Shown here piece by piece: positions 1-5,563 of a stretch of 13,074 nucleotides of DNA. Within the stretch, counting starts at the first letter, position 1, and each line of letters opens with the position of its first letter. Source of the stretch: Spirochaetaceae bacterium (GTDB lineage: Bacteria > Spirochaetota > Spirochaetia > Treponematales > Breznakiellaceae); the NCBI GenBank assembly GCA_031267955.1, contig JAIRYB010000129.1, forward strand, positions 1 to 13,074, written 5' to 3'. A program made the translations under genes and the position numbers. The notes under the pieces are model-generated. The model saw only the letters and a list, made by a program, of their open reading frames with translations, was not told the origin of the DNA and made no database searches.

Positions 1-37
1 CTTTTCTCATTTTACCGGATGTATTATTATACAGCGG

Positions 38-964
38 ATGATTTACCGTAAATTTTACAGCGTTTTAGCGGCGGCGCTTCTGCTGCCGGCCTGGGCGCCT
101 GTGGCGGTTTACGCGCAGAGCGGCGGGCTTGGACAGGGGCCGGGAGCCGCGCCCGCCCAGGCAAACCGCGGGGAACAGGTGATGAAGGCCCTGTCGGCCG
201 CCTATCCGGACCGTATCGGCGGGGCGGTGTACCGGAACGGGGACTGGGCGGTCCCGGTACGGGGGGAATGGTTCTACTACGCCCAGGGCCGCTTGCTTCC
301 CGAAGGGCAGCGGAACCGGGCGGCCGAATACGATCCCCAGCCTTTTTACAATTACCAGGCGGAGCTTCCCCCCTGGAAGGAACCCGGCCCGGAGGAGGAG
401 GCGCGTTTTGCCGATTCCGCCAAAAGACGGCAGGAACATCCGCCGAAACGTTCCCTGCACTTTTACGACGCGCTCTGGCGCGCGCATGACAGGAACGAAT
501 CCTACGAGCGGCTCAAGACCATGCGTTTTCTGGGGCATAGCGTTTTGGTACACTATGCCATCATGGAGGAGCTTGCCCTTGTGGAGGAGAGGATCAGGCG
601 GGAAGCCGGGACGGACAGCCAGGTACGGCAGTGGATGAACAGCATCGATACCGTCACCGCCTGGAACTGGCGGAACATCGCGGGGACCCAAAGCCGGAGC
701 TACCATGCCTACGGCGCGGCCATCGACCTTCTGCCCGCCAACCACCGGAACGCCAATACTTACTGGCTCTGGACGGCCGAGAACAACGCCAAATGGTGGG
801 CGGTCCCCTACAGCCGCCGCCTCCACCCGCCCGACAAGGTCGTAAAGGCTTTCGAAGCCTACGGTTTTATATGGGGCGGCAAATGGATGTTCTACGACAC
901 CATGCACTTTGAATACCGGCCGGAGATCCTGATCCTGAGTAATATGAGTATCCTGACCAACTGA
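38..964 (+). CDS. Secreted M15-family peptidase (D-Ala-D-Ala carboxypeptidase / L,D-endopeptidase type)
   Basis: This 308-residue protein is predicted to be a periplasmic zinc peptidase acting on peptidoglycan stem peptides. Residues 1-26 form a signal peptide: a charged start (MIYRKF), a hydrophobic core, and a likely cut after VYA. The C-terminal part carries the M15 zinc site. The SxHxxGxAxD-like motif is SYHAYGAAID at 221-230, giving ligands H223 and D230. DTMHFEYRPE at 287-296 gives the acidic residue D287 and third ligand H290. The spacing fits the M15_4/VanY-like group. Residues 27-140 lie ahead of the recognisable core and match nothing I know. Whether it cuts D-Ala-D-Ala or an internal bond cannot be read from the sequence. 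The frame is open upstream to the window edge, but ATG 38 gives a proper signal peptide and is preferred. I see no Shine-Dalgarno sequence; the bases before the start are TA-rich. It stands alone and converges on the Xre gene. Confidence 0.85.
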   Translation: MIYRKFYSVLAAALLLPAWAPVAVYAQSGGLGQGPGAAPAQANRGEQVMKALSAAYPDRIGGAVYRNGDWAVPVRGEWFYYAQGRLLPEGQRNRAAEYDPQPFYNYQAELPPWKEPGPEEEARFADSAKRRQEHPPKRSLHFYDALWRAHDRNESYERLKTMRFLGHSVLVHYAIMEELALVEERIRREAGTDSQVRQWMNSIDTVTAWNWRNIAGTQSRSYHAYGAAIDLLPANHRNANTYWLWTAENNAKWWAVPYSRRLHPPDKVVKAFEAYGFIWGGKWMFYDTMHFEYRPEILILSNMSILTN

Positions 965-972
965 CCGCGGTC

Positions 973-984
973 CCGGCCGGCTTA
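973..984. repeat. GC palindrome CCGGCCGGCTTA, copy 1, at a convergent gene junction
   Basis: The 17-base gap between the M15 peptidase and the Xre gene contains CCGGCCGG followed directly by CTTA, whose TTA is the Xre stop codon read on the other strand. The same 12 bases occur at 4497-4508 between the other convergent gene pair. It could help bidirectional termination, but there is no T-tract on either strand, so I do not call it a terminator. Confidence 0.4.
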
Positions 985-1341
985 TCCGGCGCTGTTGGGG
1001 TTGTCCAGGTTTCGCAGATACTGGGCGCGGAATTCCTGAACCATTCTGCCGAATGAAACGCTCATTTCATCAATATATTCCTGGAAAATCTGGGTGTCGA
1101 TGTTTCCCATAGACTGGTCAGGAATAAAAAACTGAAACGGCTCCGCTTCCAGGATCGCCGCCAGTTTAGCTATGGTATCAGAAGAGACCCATTTGCGCCC
1201 GTTTTCAATTTCGTTGATAAAGTTGTGAGTTAAGTCCGCCATATTCGCCAAAGTCAATTGGGACATTTTTTTATTACTGCGGATACGTTTTAAATTTTTA
1301 CCAAAAAGCCGGGCTATATCTGCGCCCGCAAAATCTTTCAT
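982..1341 (-). CDS. Xre-family helix-turn-helix transcriptional regulator
   Basis: This 119-residue protein is a single-domain DNA-binding regulator. Residues 13-67 are a classic HTH_3 fold: GKNLKRIRSNKKMSQLTLA, then the turn and a recognition helix (LTHNFINEIENGRKWVS), then IAKLAAILEAEP. Residues 80-112 look helical and may mediate dimerisation. No effector domain is present. The frame stays open upstream to 1551, but the 70 extra residues are low-complexity (RRRR, then a run encoded by AT-rich DNA) and look non-coding. The ATG at 1341 sits a dozen residues before the HTH, as is usual for this family. No Shine-Dalgarno is visible. The target is unknown; the palindrome across its own start suggests autoregulation. 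It lies downstream of ftsH on the same strand but 293 bases away, so it is probably transcribed separately. It is not next to a toxin or methylase gene, which argues against an antitoxin or restriction-controller role. Confidence 0.85.
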   Translation of the reverse strand: MKDFAGADIARLFGKNLKRIRSNKKMSQLTLANMADLTHNFINEIENGRKWVSSDTIAKLAAILEAEPFQFFIPDQSMGNIDTQIFQEYIDEMSVSFGRMVQEFRAQYLRNLDNPNSAG

Positions 1342-1347
1342 ATGAAA
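1336..1347. promoter_or_regulatory. 12-base palindrome over the Xre start codon (candidate operator)
   Basis: TTTCATATGAAA is a perfect palindrome that contains the ATG of the Xre gene (1339-1341 on the minus strand). A related inverted repeat with the same half-site, TATGA-N6-TCATA, lies upstream at 1383-1398. Xre proteins commonly bind short palindromes near their own promoter, so these are candidate autoregulatory sites. The surrounding DNA is AT-rich, which makes chance palindromes more likely. Confidence 0.3.
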
Positions 1348-1634
1348 TAATGTTGGTTTTTTTAAAATAAATAACAAATAACTATGAGAAAATTCATATG
1401 CTCCCAGAGTTGTATATATCACTAAAATAATCATATTTAATGGAAAACTCAAGCGCTTAAAACGGGAAACAGCGGCCCGCGCGGGATTCCGGCGGCGCCG
1501 CCCAGGGGTTTTGCGCTTCGCGCATGAAACCGCCTCCGAAAGCATGCCCAATATCCCGCCGAATCCGGGCCTGGGGCGCGGCAGGGGGAAAATTTCGCGG
1601 CAGGCGTTTCCTGTGCCGGGTTCAAAGATCCGTG
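1342..1634. other. Intergenic region between ftsH and the Xre gene
   Basis: This 293-base gap has two parts. Bases 1342-1450 are strikingly AT-rich compared with the rest of the window and probably hold the Xre promoter; several -10-like TA boxes are present but none has a convincing -35 partner. Bases 1450-1634 are GC-rich and follow the ftsH stop. They hold the palindromes CCCGCGCGGG (1476-1485) and GGCGGCGCCGCC (1491-1502), an imperfect hairpin at 1508-1530 (GTTT TGCGC TTC GCGCA TG AAAC), and a direct repeat of CGCGGCAGG at 1577-1585 and 1596-1604. None of the hairpins is followed by a T-tract, so no intrinsic terminator can be called. I see no RNA gene or credible ORF here. Confidence 0.5.
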
Positions 1635-3593
1635 TCAGCCGTTAACCAGGGCCTTGAATTCTTTTTCGTCCAGGGTCTCTTTTTCAAGGAGCCGGGCGGC
1701 TATAGAGTCCAGCAAGGCGCGGTTCGCTTCAAGCTGGCCTTTTACCAGGGCGTAGCGGGCGCCCATTATACGGGCGATTTCTTCGTCGATGTATTGCTGG
1801 GTATTTTCCGAATATTCCCGGTGGAAGGCCGGTTCCTGGCTGGCCGGGCCGCCGAGCATCCCCGCGCCGCGCTGGGTCAGGGCCACGTGTTTGAACTGGA
1901 CGCTCATCCCGTAATCGGTGATCATCTTCCGGGCTATGTCCGTGGCTTTGGTAAGATCGTTGGCGGCCCCGGTGGAGATCTCCCCAAACACCAGTTCTTC
2001 GGCAGCCCTGCCGCCCAAAAGCACGTTGATCTTCCCCAGGAGTTCCTCTTCGGTGACAATATAGCGGTCTTCGACAGGCATTTGCAGGGTATAACCCAGG
2101 GCGCCGAAACCGCGCGGGATTATCGAAATCTTCTGTACCGGATCGGAACCGGGGGTAAAAGCCGCCGTAAGGGCGTGGCCTGTTTCATGGTAGGCTATCA
2201 CGCGGCGCACCTCTTCGGACATGACCCGGCTTTTTTTCTGGAGGCCGGCCACGGTTTTTTCGATAGCCTCGTCAAAGTCCTTCTGGTCCACCAGTTTCCT
2301 GCCGCCCCTCACGGCCAGCAGCGCCGCCTCGTTTACAATATTCGCCAGGTCCGCGCCCACAAAGCCCGAGGTAGAGCGGGCTACCGCCGCCAGGTCCACC
2401 GCCGCCGAAAGCTTTACCGCCTTGGAGTGTATGCGCAGGATGGCTTCCCGGCCGCCGAGATCAGGCCTGTCTACCAGCACCTGCCGGTCAAAACGTCCGG
2501 GCCTGAGCAGGGCCGGATCCAGCACGTCGGGCCGGTTGGTTGCGGCCAGGATGATAAGCCCGGAAGTGCCGTCAAACCCGTCCATTTCCACGAGCAGCTG
2601 GTTCAGAGTCTGCTCTCGCTCGTCATTGCCCCCGGCTATGTTGTTGATCCGGCTTTTCCCGATGGCGTCAAGCTCGTCGATAAATATGATGCACGGGGCC
2701 TTTTCGCGGGCCTGTTTGAACAAATCGCGCACCCGCGCCGCGCCCACGCCCACAAACATCTCCACAAAGTCCGCGCCCGACATACGGAAAAAAGGCACCC
2801 CGGCCTCTCCGGCGACCGCGCGGGCAAGCAGGGTCTTTCCCGTGCCGGGCGGCCCTACAAGCAGCACGCCTTTGGGTATTTTCCCGCCTATGTCGGTGTA
2901 CTTGCCCGGGCTTTTCAGGAAATCCACTACCTCCACAAGCTCGTCCTTGGCCTCGTCAACCCCCGCGACATCCACAAAGCGGGTGATCACGTCCCCCTCC
3001 GCGACAATCACCGCGCGGTTCTGCCCAACGGAAAGCACATTGCCCCCCATATTCCCGATACGCTTGATAAGGAAGCGCCAGATAAAAAAGAAGAAGGCTA
3101 TGGGCAGGACCCAGGAAAAGATAATGTTGAGTACCGTGCTTCCTTCCCGGGAAACCGCGTAATAGGAAACGCCGCGCTCGTCCATCAGCTTGATGATCTC
3201 CGGGTCGTTGATAGGCACGGTCCTGAAAGCCGGCTCGGAAGGCGCGGAATAAGGATTCCTGAAAACCGTATTCGGAACCGGCTCCCGGCGGGCGGCGGTA
3301 TAACCGGTAAAATACGAGTCTGAAAGCTCCACCCGCTTTATCTCGCCGGATACGATCTTGTTTTTAAACTCGGAAAAGTCGATGGTAGGGTTTACCCGGT
3401 TCAGGAATACATAGTTGAAAAGGCTCATCCCCACAACCAGGATCAGTATGTAAATGAGCGTGAACCTCCACCCCCCGAATTTTTTGGGATCGGGTATGCG
3501 GGGAGGCCCGCCTCCGAAGGGGAACTGGGGGCCGGAGTTCTTCTTTCGCCGGGGATCTTTAGGCCCGCCGTCAGGGGATCCGAAATCGCTCAT
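1635..3593 (-). CDS. ftsH: ATP-dependent zinc metalloprotease FtsH
   Basis: This 652-residue inner-membrane AAA+ protease unfolds and degrades misassembled membrane proteins and some cytosolic regulators, working as a hexamer. Residues 1-40 are a Gly/Pro-rich cytosolic tail. Membrane segments are near 44-63 and 154-174, flanking a periplasmic domain of about 90 residues. The AAA module has Walker A GPPGTGKT (247-254), pore-loop FVG (280-282), Walker B IIFIDE (302-307) and the RPGR arginine finger region (364-367). The protease domain has HETGH (469-473) with zinc ligands H469 and H473 and catalytic E470. The third ligand is D546 in AANDLTKATD. The length is close to the E. coli protein (about 644) and nothing essential is missing. 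AGGAAG lies upstream of the ATG at 3593, a little further away than ideal. The start overlaps the stop of a 22-codon ORF by ATGA. The tilS-hpt genes that often precede ftsH are absent. Confidence 0.97.
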   Translation of the reverse strand: MSDFGSPDGGPKDPRRKKNSGPQFPFGGGPPRIPDPKKFGGWRFTLIYILILVVGMSLFNYVFLNRVNPTIDFSEFKNKIVSGEIKRVELSDSYFTGYTAARREPVPNTVFRNPYSAPSEPAFRTVPINDPEIIKLMDERGVSYYAVSREGSTVLNIIFSWVLPIAFFFFIWRFLIKRIGNMGGNVLSVGQNRAVIVAEGDVITRFVDVAGVDEAKDELVEVVDFLKSPGKYTDIGGKIPKGVLLVGPPGTGKTLLARAVAGEAGVPFFRMSGADFVEMFVGVGAARVRDLFKQAREKAPCIIFIDELDAIGKSRINNIAGGNDEREQTLNQLLVEMDGFDGTSGLIILAATNRPDVLDPALLRPGRFDRQVLVDRPDLGGREAILRIHSKAVKLSAAVDLAAVARSTSGFVGADLANIVNEAALLAVRGGRKLVDQKDFDEAIEKTVAGLQKKSRVMSEEVRRVIAYHETGHALTAAFTPGSDPVQKISIIPRGFGALGYTLQMPVEDRYIVTEEELLGKINVLLGGRAAEELVFGEISTGAANDLTKATDIARKMITDYGMSVQFKHVALTQRGAGMLGGPASQEPAFHREYSENTQQYIDEEIARIMGARYALVKGQLEANRALLDSIAARLLEKETLDEKEFKALVNG

Positions 3594-3658
3594 GAAGCTT
3601 CGCTTCCTGTCCGGTCACATCCCGCGGCCTTACGCCCGCGCGGGAGCATTGTCATCAT
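3590..3658 (-). CDS. Possible 22-residue leader ORF overlapping the ftsH start
   Basis: This is a short ORF (MMTMLPRGRKAAGCDRTGSEAS) with a good Shine-Dalgarno: AAGAGG, then CGTAT, then ATG. Its TGA stop overlaps the ftsH ATG as ATGA, the usual geometry of translational coupling. It could be an upstream leader peptide controlling ftsH translation. The frame stays open further upstream as a 119-codon stretch to 3949, but only the part from 3658 has a ribosome binding site. The sequence is basic and resembles no family I know. Overlapping stops of this kind can arise by chance, so this is tentative. Confidence 0.25.
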   Translation of the reverse strand: MMTMLPRGRKAAGCDRTGSEAS

Positions 3659-3715
3659 ATACGCCTCTTTTGCGGATCTGCCGAACCGCGCCAAACGAAA
3701 GCTTTTCCGAAATCC

Positions 3716-3733
3716 GGCGGAAATTTTTCCGCC
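3716..3733. promoter_or_regulatory. 18-base inverted repeat at the predicted ftsH transcript start
   Basis: GGCGGAAATTTTTCCGCC has 8-base arms (GGCGGAAA / TTTCCGCC) around a 2-base centre. It lies immediately downstream of the candidate ftsH -10 box, so it would sit at about +1 of the ftsH transcript. It could be an operator for a dimeric repressor or a 5' stem in the mRNA. It is not the CIRCE element (TTAGCACTC-N9-GAGTGCTAA). Confidence 0.35.
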
Positions 3734-3740
3734 TGTATCA

Positions 3741-3769
3741 AATATGCTAAAAAAAAGGCGCATTTTCAA
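3741..3769 (-). promoter_or_regulatory. Candidate sigma70-type promoter for ftsH
   Basis: On the minus strand, TTGAAA (3764-3769, 5 of 6 to consensus) and CATATT (3741-3746, 4 of 6) are separated by exactly 17 bases. The spacer contains a run of eight T. The predicted start is near 3733-3735, giving an ftsH leader of about 140 bases. Confidence 0.35.
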
Positions 3770-3905
3770 GCGATCCCGGCAATTTAACAGTACAACGGCC
3801 TTTTTTATCCGAATTCGGGCATATTCCCGGCGCGTTAGCCCGCGATTCCGCCCGAACTTTGATTGGAAGGCCGGGTCCATACCCTGAGGCTTGCCCCCGG
3901 GTATC

Positions 3906-3934
3906 TTCATTTTTGCCTTAAAATCCGCTAAAAT
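3906..3934 (+). promoter_or_regulatory. Candidate promoter abutting the lipoprotein start
   Basis: TAAAAT at 3929-3934 is 5 of 6 to the -10 consensus, and TTCATT at 3906-3911 is a weak -35 with 17-base spacing. The -10 box ends six bases before the ATG at 3941, so transcription would begin at or very near the start codon and the message could be leaderless. No Shine-Dalgarno is visible, which agrees with that idea. Confidence 0.3.
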
Positions 3935-3940
3935 GGTAAT

Positions 3941-4495
3941 ATGAAACACCGTACCGGCCTGTACGCCGCCCTGCTGGCGCTTGTTTCCCTTTTAACAGCA
4001 TGCAGCCCCGATTCCCCGGGAGATGCCGGGGTATTTGTGCTGGAACGAAAGGCCTATTATCCTCCCCAGGGGAATCAGATTCCGCCGGAGTTTACGGGCA
4101 ACATACCCGAAATCAGGGCGAAAATCAACAACAGTTACGATTTGGGGATTGTCGGCGTAATATACGAGGGGAAACTGCGGCTTGTTTTGCCCGCGTTTAT
4201 CGGCGACGAGCATCTTGCGGAGGCGGATACCGGCGGGACGCTTAAATACGGGCAGCTTACTTTCAGCGCCGGGGTATACCGCGCCGTTTTGTCAAAAAAT
4301 AAAAATTTTGACGCGGAGCTTGTTTATTATAACCAGGACCTGCCGTCAATAGGGATTAAGAAAGGCTGGAATTTCAGATATCCGACCGATGACAAAACGG
4401 TTTACAAATATTCCAACAATATTGAGGAGATAACCAAGGAAGGCTATGTATACTGCCTGGTGTACACTTCCCAGCAGCCCGGGCCCCGCAGCTAA
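3941..4495 (+). CDS. Lipoprotein of unknown function
   Basis: I do not recognise this 184-residue protein. Residues 1-20 are a lipoprotein signal peptide (MKHRTG, then a hydrophobic core) ending in the lipobox LTAC with C21 as the lipidated residue. The mature part is about 164 residues. It has no transmembrane segment and only one further cysteine (C172). It is rich in Tyr, Gly and Ile and looks like a small beta-rich domain: LGIVGVIYEGKLRLVLP (68-84), LTFSAGVYRAVL (106-117), ELVYYNQDLPSIGI (126-139) and YVYCLVYT (169-176). The DNA is less GC-rich than the neighbouring genes, mainly around 4290-4440. The start lacks a Shine-Dalgarno but gives a proper signal peptide. It stands alone, divergent from ftsH and convergent on the sugar kinase gene. 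A surface or periplasmic role is inferred only from the lipobox. Confidence 0.75.
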   Translation: MKHRTGLYAALLALVSLLTACSPDSPGDAGVFVLERKAYYPPQGNQIPPEFTGNIPEIRAKINNSYDLGIVGVIYEGKLRLVLPAFIGDEHLAEADTGGTLKYGQLTFSAGVYRAVLSKNKNFDAELVYYNQDLPSIGIKKGWNFRYPTDDKTVYKYSNNIEEITKEGYVYCLVYTSQQPGPRS

Positions 4496-4496
4496 A

Positions 4497-4520
4497 CCGG
4501 CCGGCTTAAAACCCGCCGGC
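4497..4520. repeat. GC palindrome copy 2 and inverted repeat at a convergent junction
   Basis: CCGGCCGGCTTA at 4497-4508 repeats the 12 bases found at 973-984, again ending in the stop codon of the minus-strand gene. In addition, GCCGGC at 4500-4505 and 4515-4520 can pair around a 9-base loop (TTAAAACCC), forming a hairpin at the very end of the sugar kinase gene and just after the lipoprotein gene. There is no clear T-tract, so a terminator role for both genes is only possible. Confidence 0.35.
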
Positions 4521-5450
4521 GTCCCGATCTTCCAGAAAGGCGCTTATCCGCTTGTAGTCCCCAATCGAATTCTGCGCCCCCTTGGTTTCCGCCGAAACAG
4601 CGCCGCAGGCGTTGGCGAAGACCAGGCATTTTTCCACCGGCCAGCCCCCGGCAATACCGAAGGCAAAGCCCCCGATAAAAGAATCCCCGGCGGCGGTAGT
4701 ATCCACTGCCGTAATGGGGAACGCGGGGACATAGCGTTCTTCTTTTCCGTTGAAAAAATAGGCTCCCTCCGCCCCCAGGGTAAGGCAGACATTCCCGACC
4801 CCCCGCTCCAGAAACCATTCAGCGTTTTCCCGCCGCCATGCTTCGGGGGATTTTCCCTGCCGTGAAATCCCGGTGTAGATCTCGCTTTCAACTTCGTTCG
4901 GGGCGATATAATCCAGCATGGCGAAAATAACGTCCGGCAGGGGTATGGCGGGGGCGGGGTTGAGCAGGGTCCTGACCCCTCCTTCACGGGCAAGGGCCAG
5001 CCCGTAGGACAGGGCGTCCTGGTTGATCTCGTTCTGGGTAATAAATATTTCCGCCTGCCTGATACTCCCGGCGGCGCTGTCCACCAGGTCTTTGGGTATG
5101 CGGTGGTTGGCGCCCGGGGCGTGGGCCAGGGTATTGCTGCCGTCAGGCGCTACGGTGATAAGGGCGCAGCCGGTCTTTTCCCCGGGCGATACCCTGGCGA
5201 ACGACGCGTCCACCCCTTTTGCCCTGATTCCCGCAAGGACATTTTCGCCCTGGGCATCCCCGCCTACCTGTCCGACAAAGACGCTCCTCATGCCCAGAAG
5301 GGCTATTTGCGCCGCCTGGTTCGCCCCTTTGCCGCCGGTAAAGACATCAAAACCATAGCTGTGGACGGTCTCCCCTTTTAACGGCAGCCTCTCCACCGCG
5401 CTTACAATATCGTAGTTGATACTGCCCAGAATCACGATTGATTTTTCCAT
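4506..5450 (-). CDS. Ribokinase-like PfkB-family sugar kinase
   Basis: This 314-residue cytosolic kinase most resembles ribokinase, which transfers phosphate from ATP to the 5-hydroxyl of ribose. Visible motifs, in order, are the N-terminal substrate motif GSINYD (9-14), the PfkB signature GGKGANQA (39-46), NPAPA (164-168), NEVE (185-188), the ATP-binding TLGAEGA (224-230), and the anion hole with catalytic base VDTTAAGDSFIGGF (249-262, base D256). ANACGAVSAETKGA (279-292) completes the nucleotide and cation site. The length is normal for ribokinase (about 300-310). The substrate cannot be fixed from motifs alone; another pentose or a nucleoside is possible. No sugar transporter or ribose regulator is next to it. 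The ATG has a strong Shine-Dalgarno (GGGGGA, 4 bases upstream). The 113-base gap to pbpC and its own -10-like box suggest separate transcription. Confidence 0.88.
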   Translation of the reverse strand: MEKSIVILGSINYDIVSAVERLPLKGETVHSYGFDVFTGGKGANQAAQIALLGMRSVFVGQVGGDAQGENVLAGIRAKGVDASFARVSPGEKTGCALITVAPDGSNTLAHAPGANHRIPKDLVDSAAGSIRQAEIFITQNEINQDALSYGLALAREGGVRTLLNPAPAIPLPDVIFAMLDYIAPNEVESEIYTGISRQGKSPEAWRRENAEWFLERGVGNVCLTLGAEGAYFFNGKEERYVPAFPITAVDTTAAGDSFIGGFAFGIAGGWPVEKCLVFANACGAVSAETKGAQNSIGDYKRISAFLEDRDAGGF

Positions 5451-5473
5451 AAGTTCCCCCGCATATTATCATA
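5451..5473 (-). promoter_or_regulatory. Ribosome binding site and -10-like box of the sugar kinase gene
   Basis: Read on the minus strand, TATGATAAT precedes GGGGGAACTT and then the ATG at 5450. GATAAT (5465-5470) or TATGAT (5468-5473) could serve as a -10 box. No good -35 is seen. If used, the leader would be only about 10 bases and would barely include the GGGGGA ribosome binding site. The upstream gap (5474-5563) also holds the palindrome GGCCGGCC at 5502-5509. Confidence 0.3.
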
Positions 5474-5563
5474 GTGAAAAACAAGGCGCACCGAAATAGC
5501 GGGCCGGCCTTAATACCGTTTAGGCTGCGATCACCTGACCGGAACATTTTGCGGCGGGGTTCT

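Larger units (their letters stand above)
3594..3940. other. Divergent intergenic region between ftsH and the lipoprotein gene
   Basis: About 350 bases separate ftsH (leftward) from the lipoprotein gene (rightward). They hold the short leader ORF, the GC palindrome CCCGCGCGGG at 3635-3644, an inverted repeat at 3716-3733, a candidate ftsH promoter at 3741-3769, and a -10-like box just before the lipoprotein start. Bases 3775-3900 show nothing I can name. I found no tRNA-like or known structured RNA pattern. Confidence 0.5.

Noticed and set aside
1362..1397. 11-residue ORF (MNFLIVICYLF) with GGGAG just upstream of the Xre gene
   Set aside because: It is very short, lies in AT-rich promoter-like DNA and does not overlap the Xre start. 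Chance is the simplest explanation.
1508..1530. Hairpin as the ftsH terminator
   Set aside because: The stem is interrupted and is not followed by a T-tract on the minus strand; AAAAC follows instead.
1342..1551. 70-residue N-terminal extension of the Xre protein
   Set aside because: The extension changes abruptly from Arg-rich to AT-encoded hydrophobic sequence and lacks family similarity. The ATG at 1341 fits the family's usual N-terminus.
1524..3323. 599-codon open frame on the plus strand opposite ftsH
   Set aside because: It lies fully antisense to an intact FtsH with every catalytic motif. Its translation is rich in Arg, Gly, His and Pro with no domain. Long antisense frames are expected in GC-rich genes.
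3747..3763. Run of eight T on the minus strand as an intrinsic terminator
   Set aside because: Only a three-base stem precedes it, and the run fits better as the spacer of the candidate ftsH promoter.
3590..3949. 119-codon open frame upstream of ftsH
   Set aside because: It has no recognisable domain, runs through the promoter-like and inverted-repeat region, and starts inside the divergent gene's start. Only the last 22 codons have a ribosome binding site and are kept as tentative.
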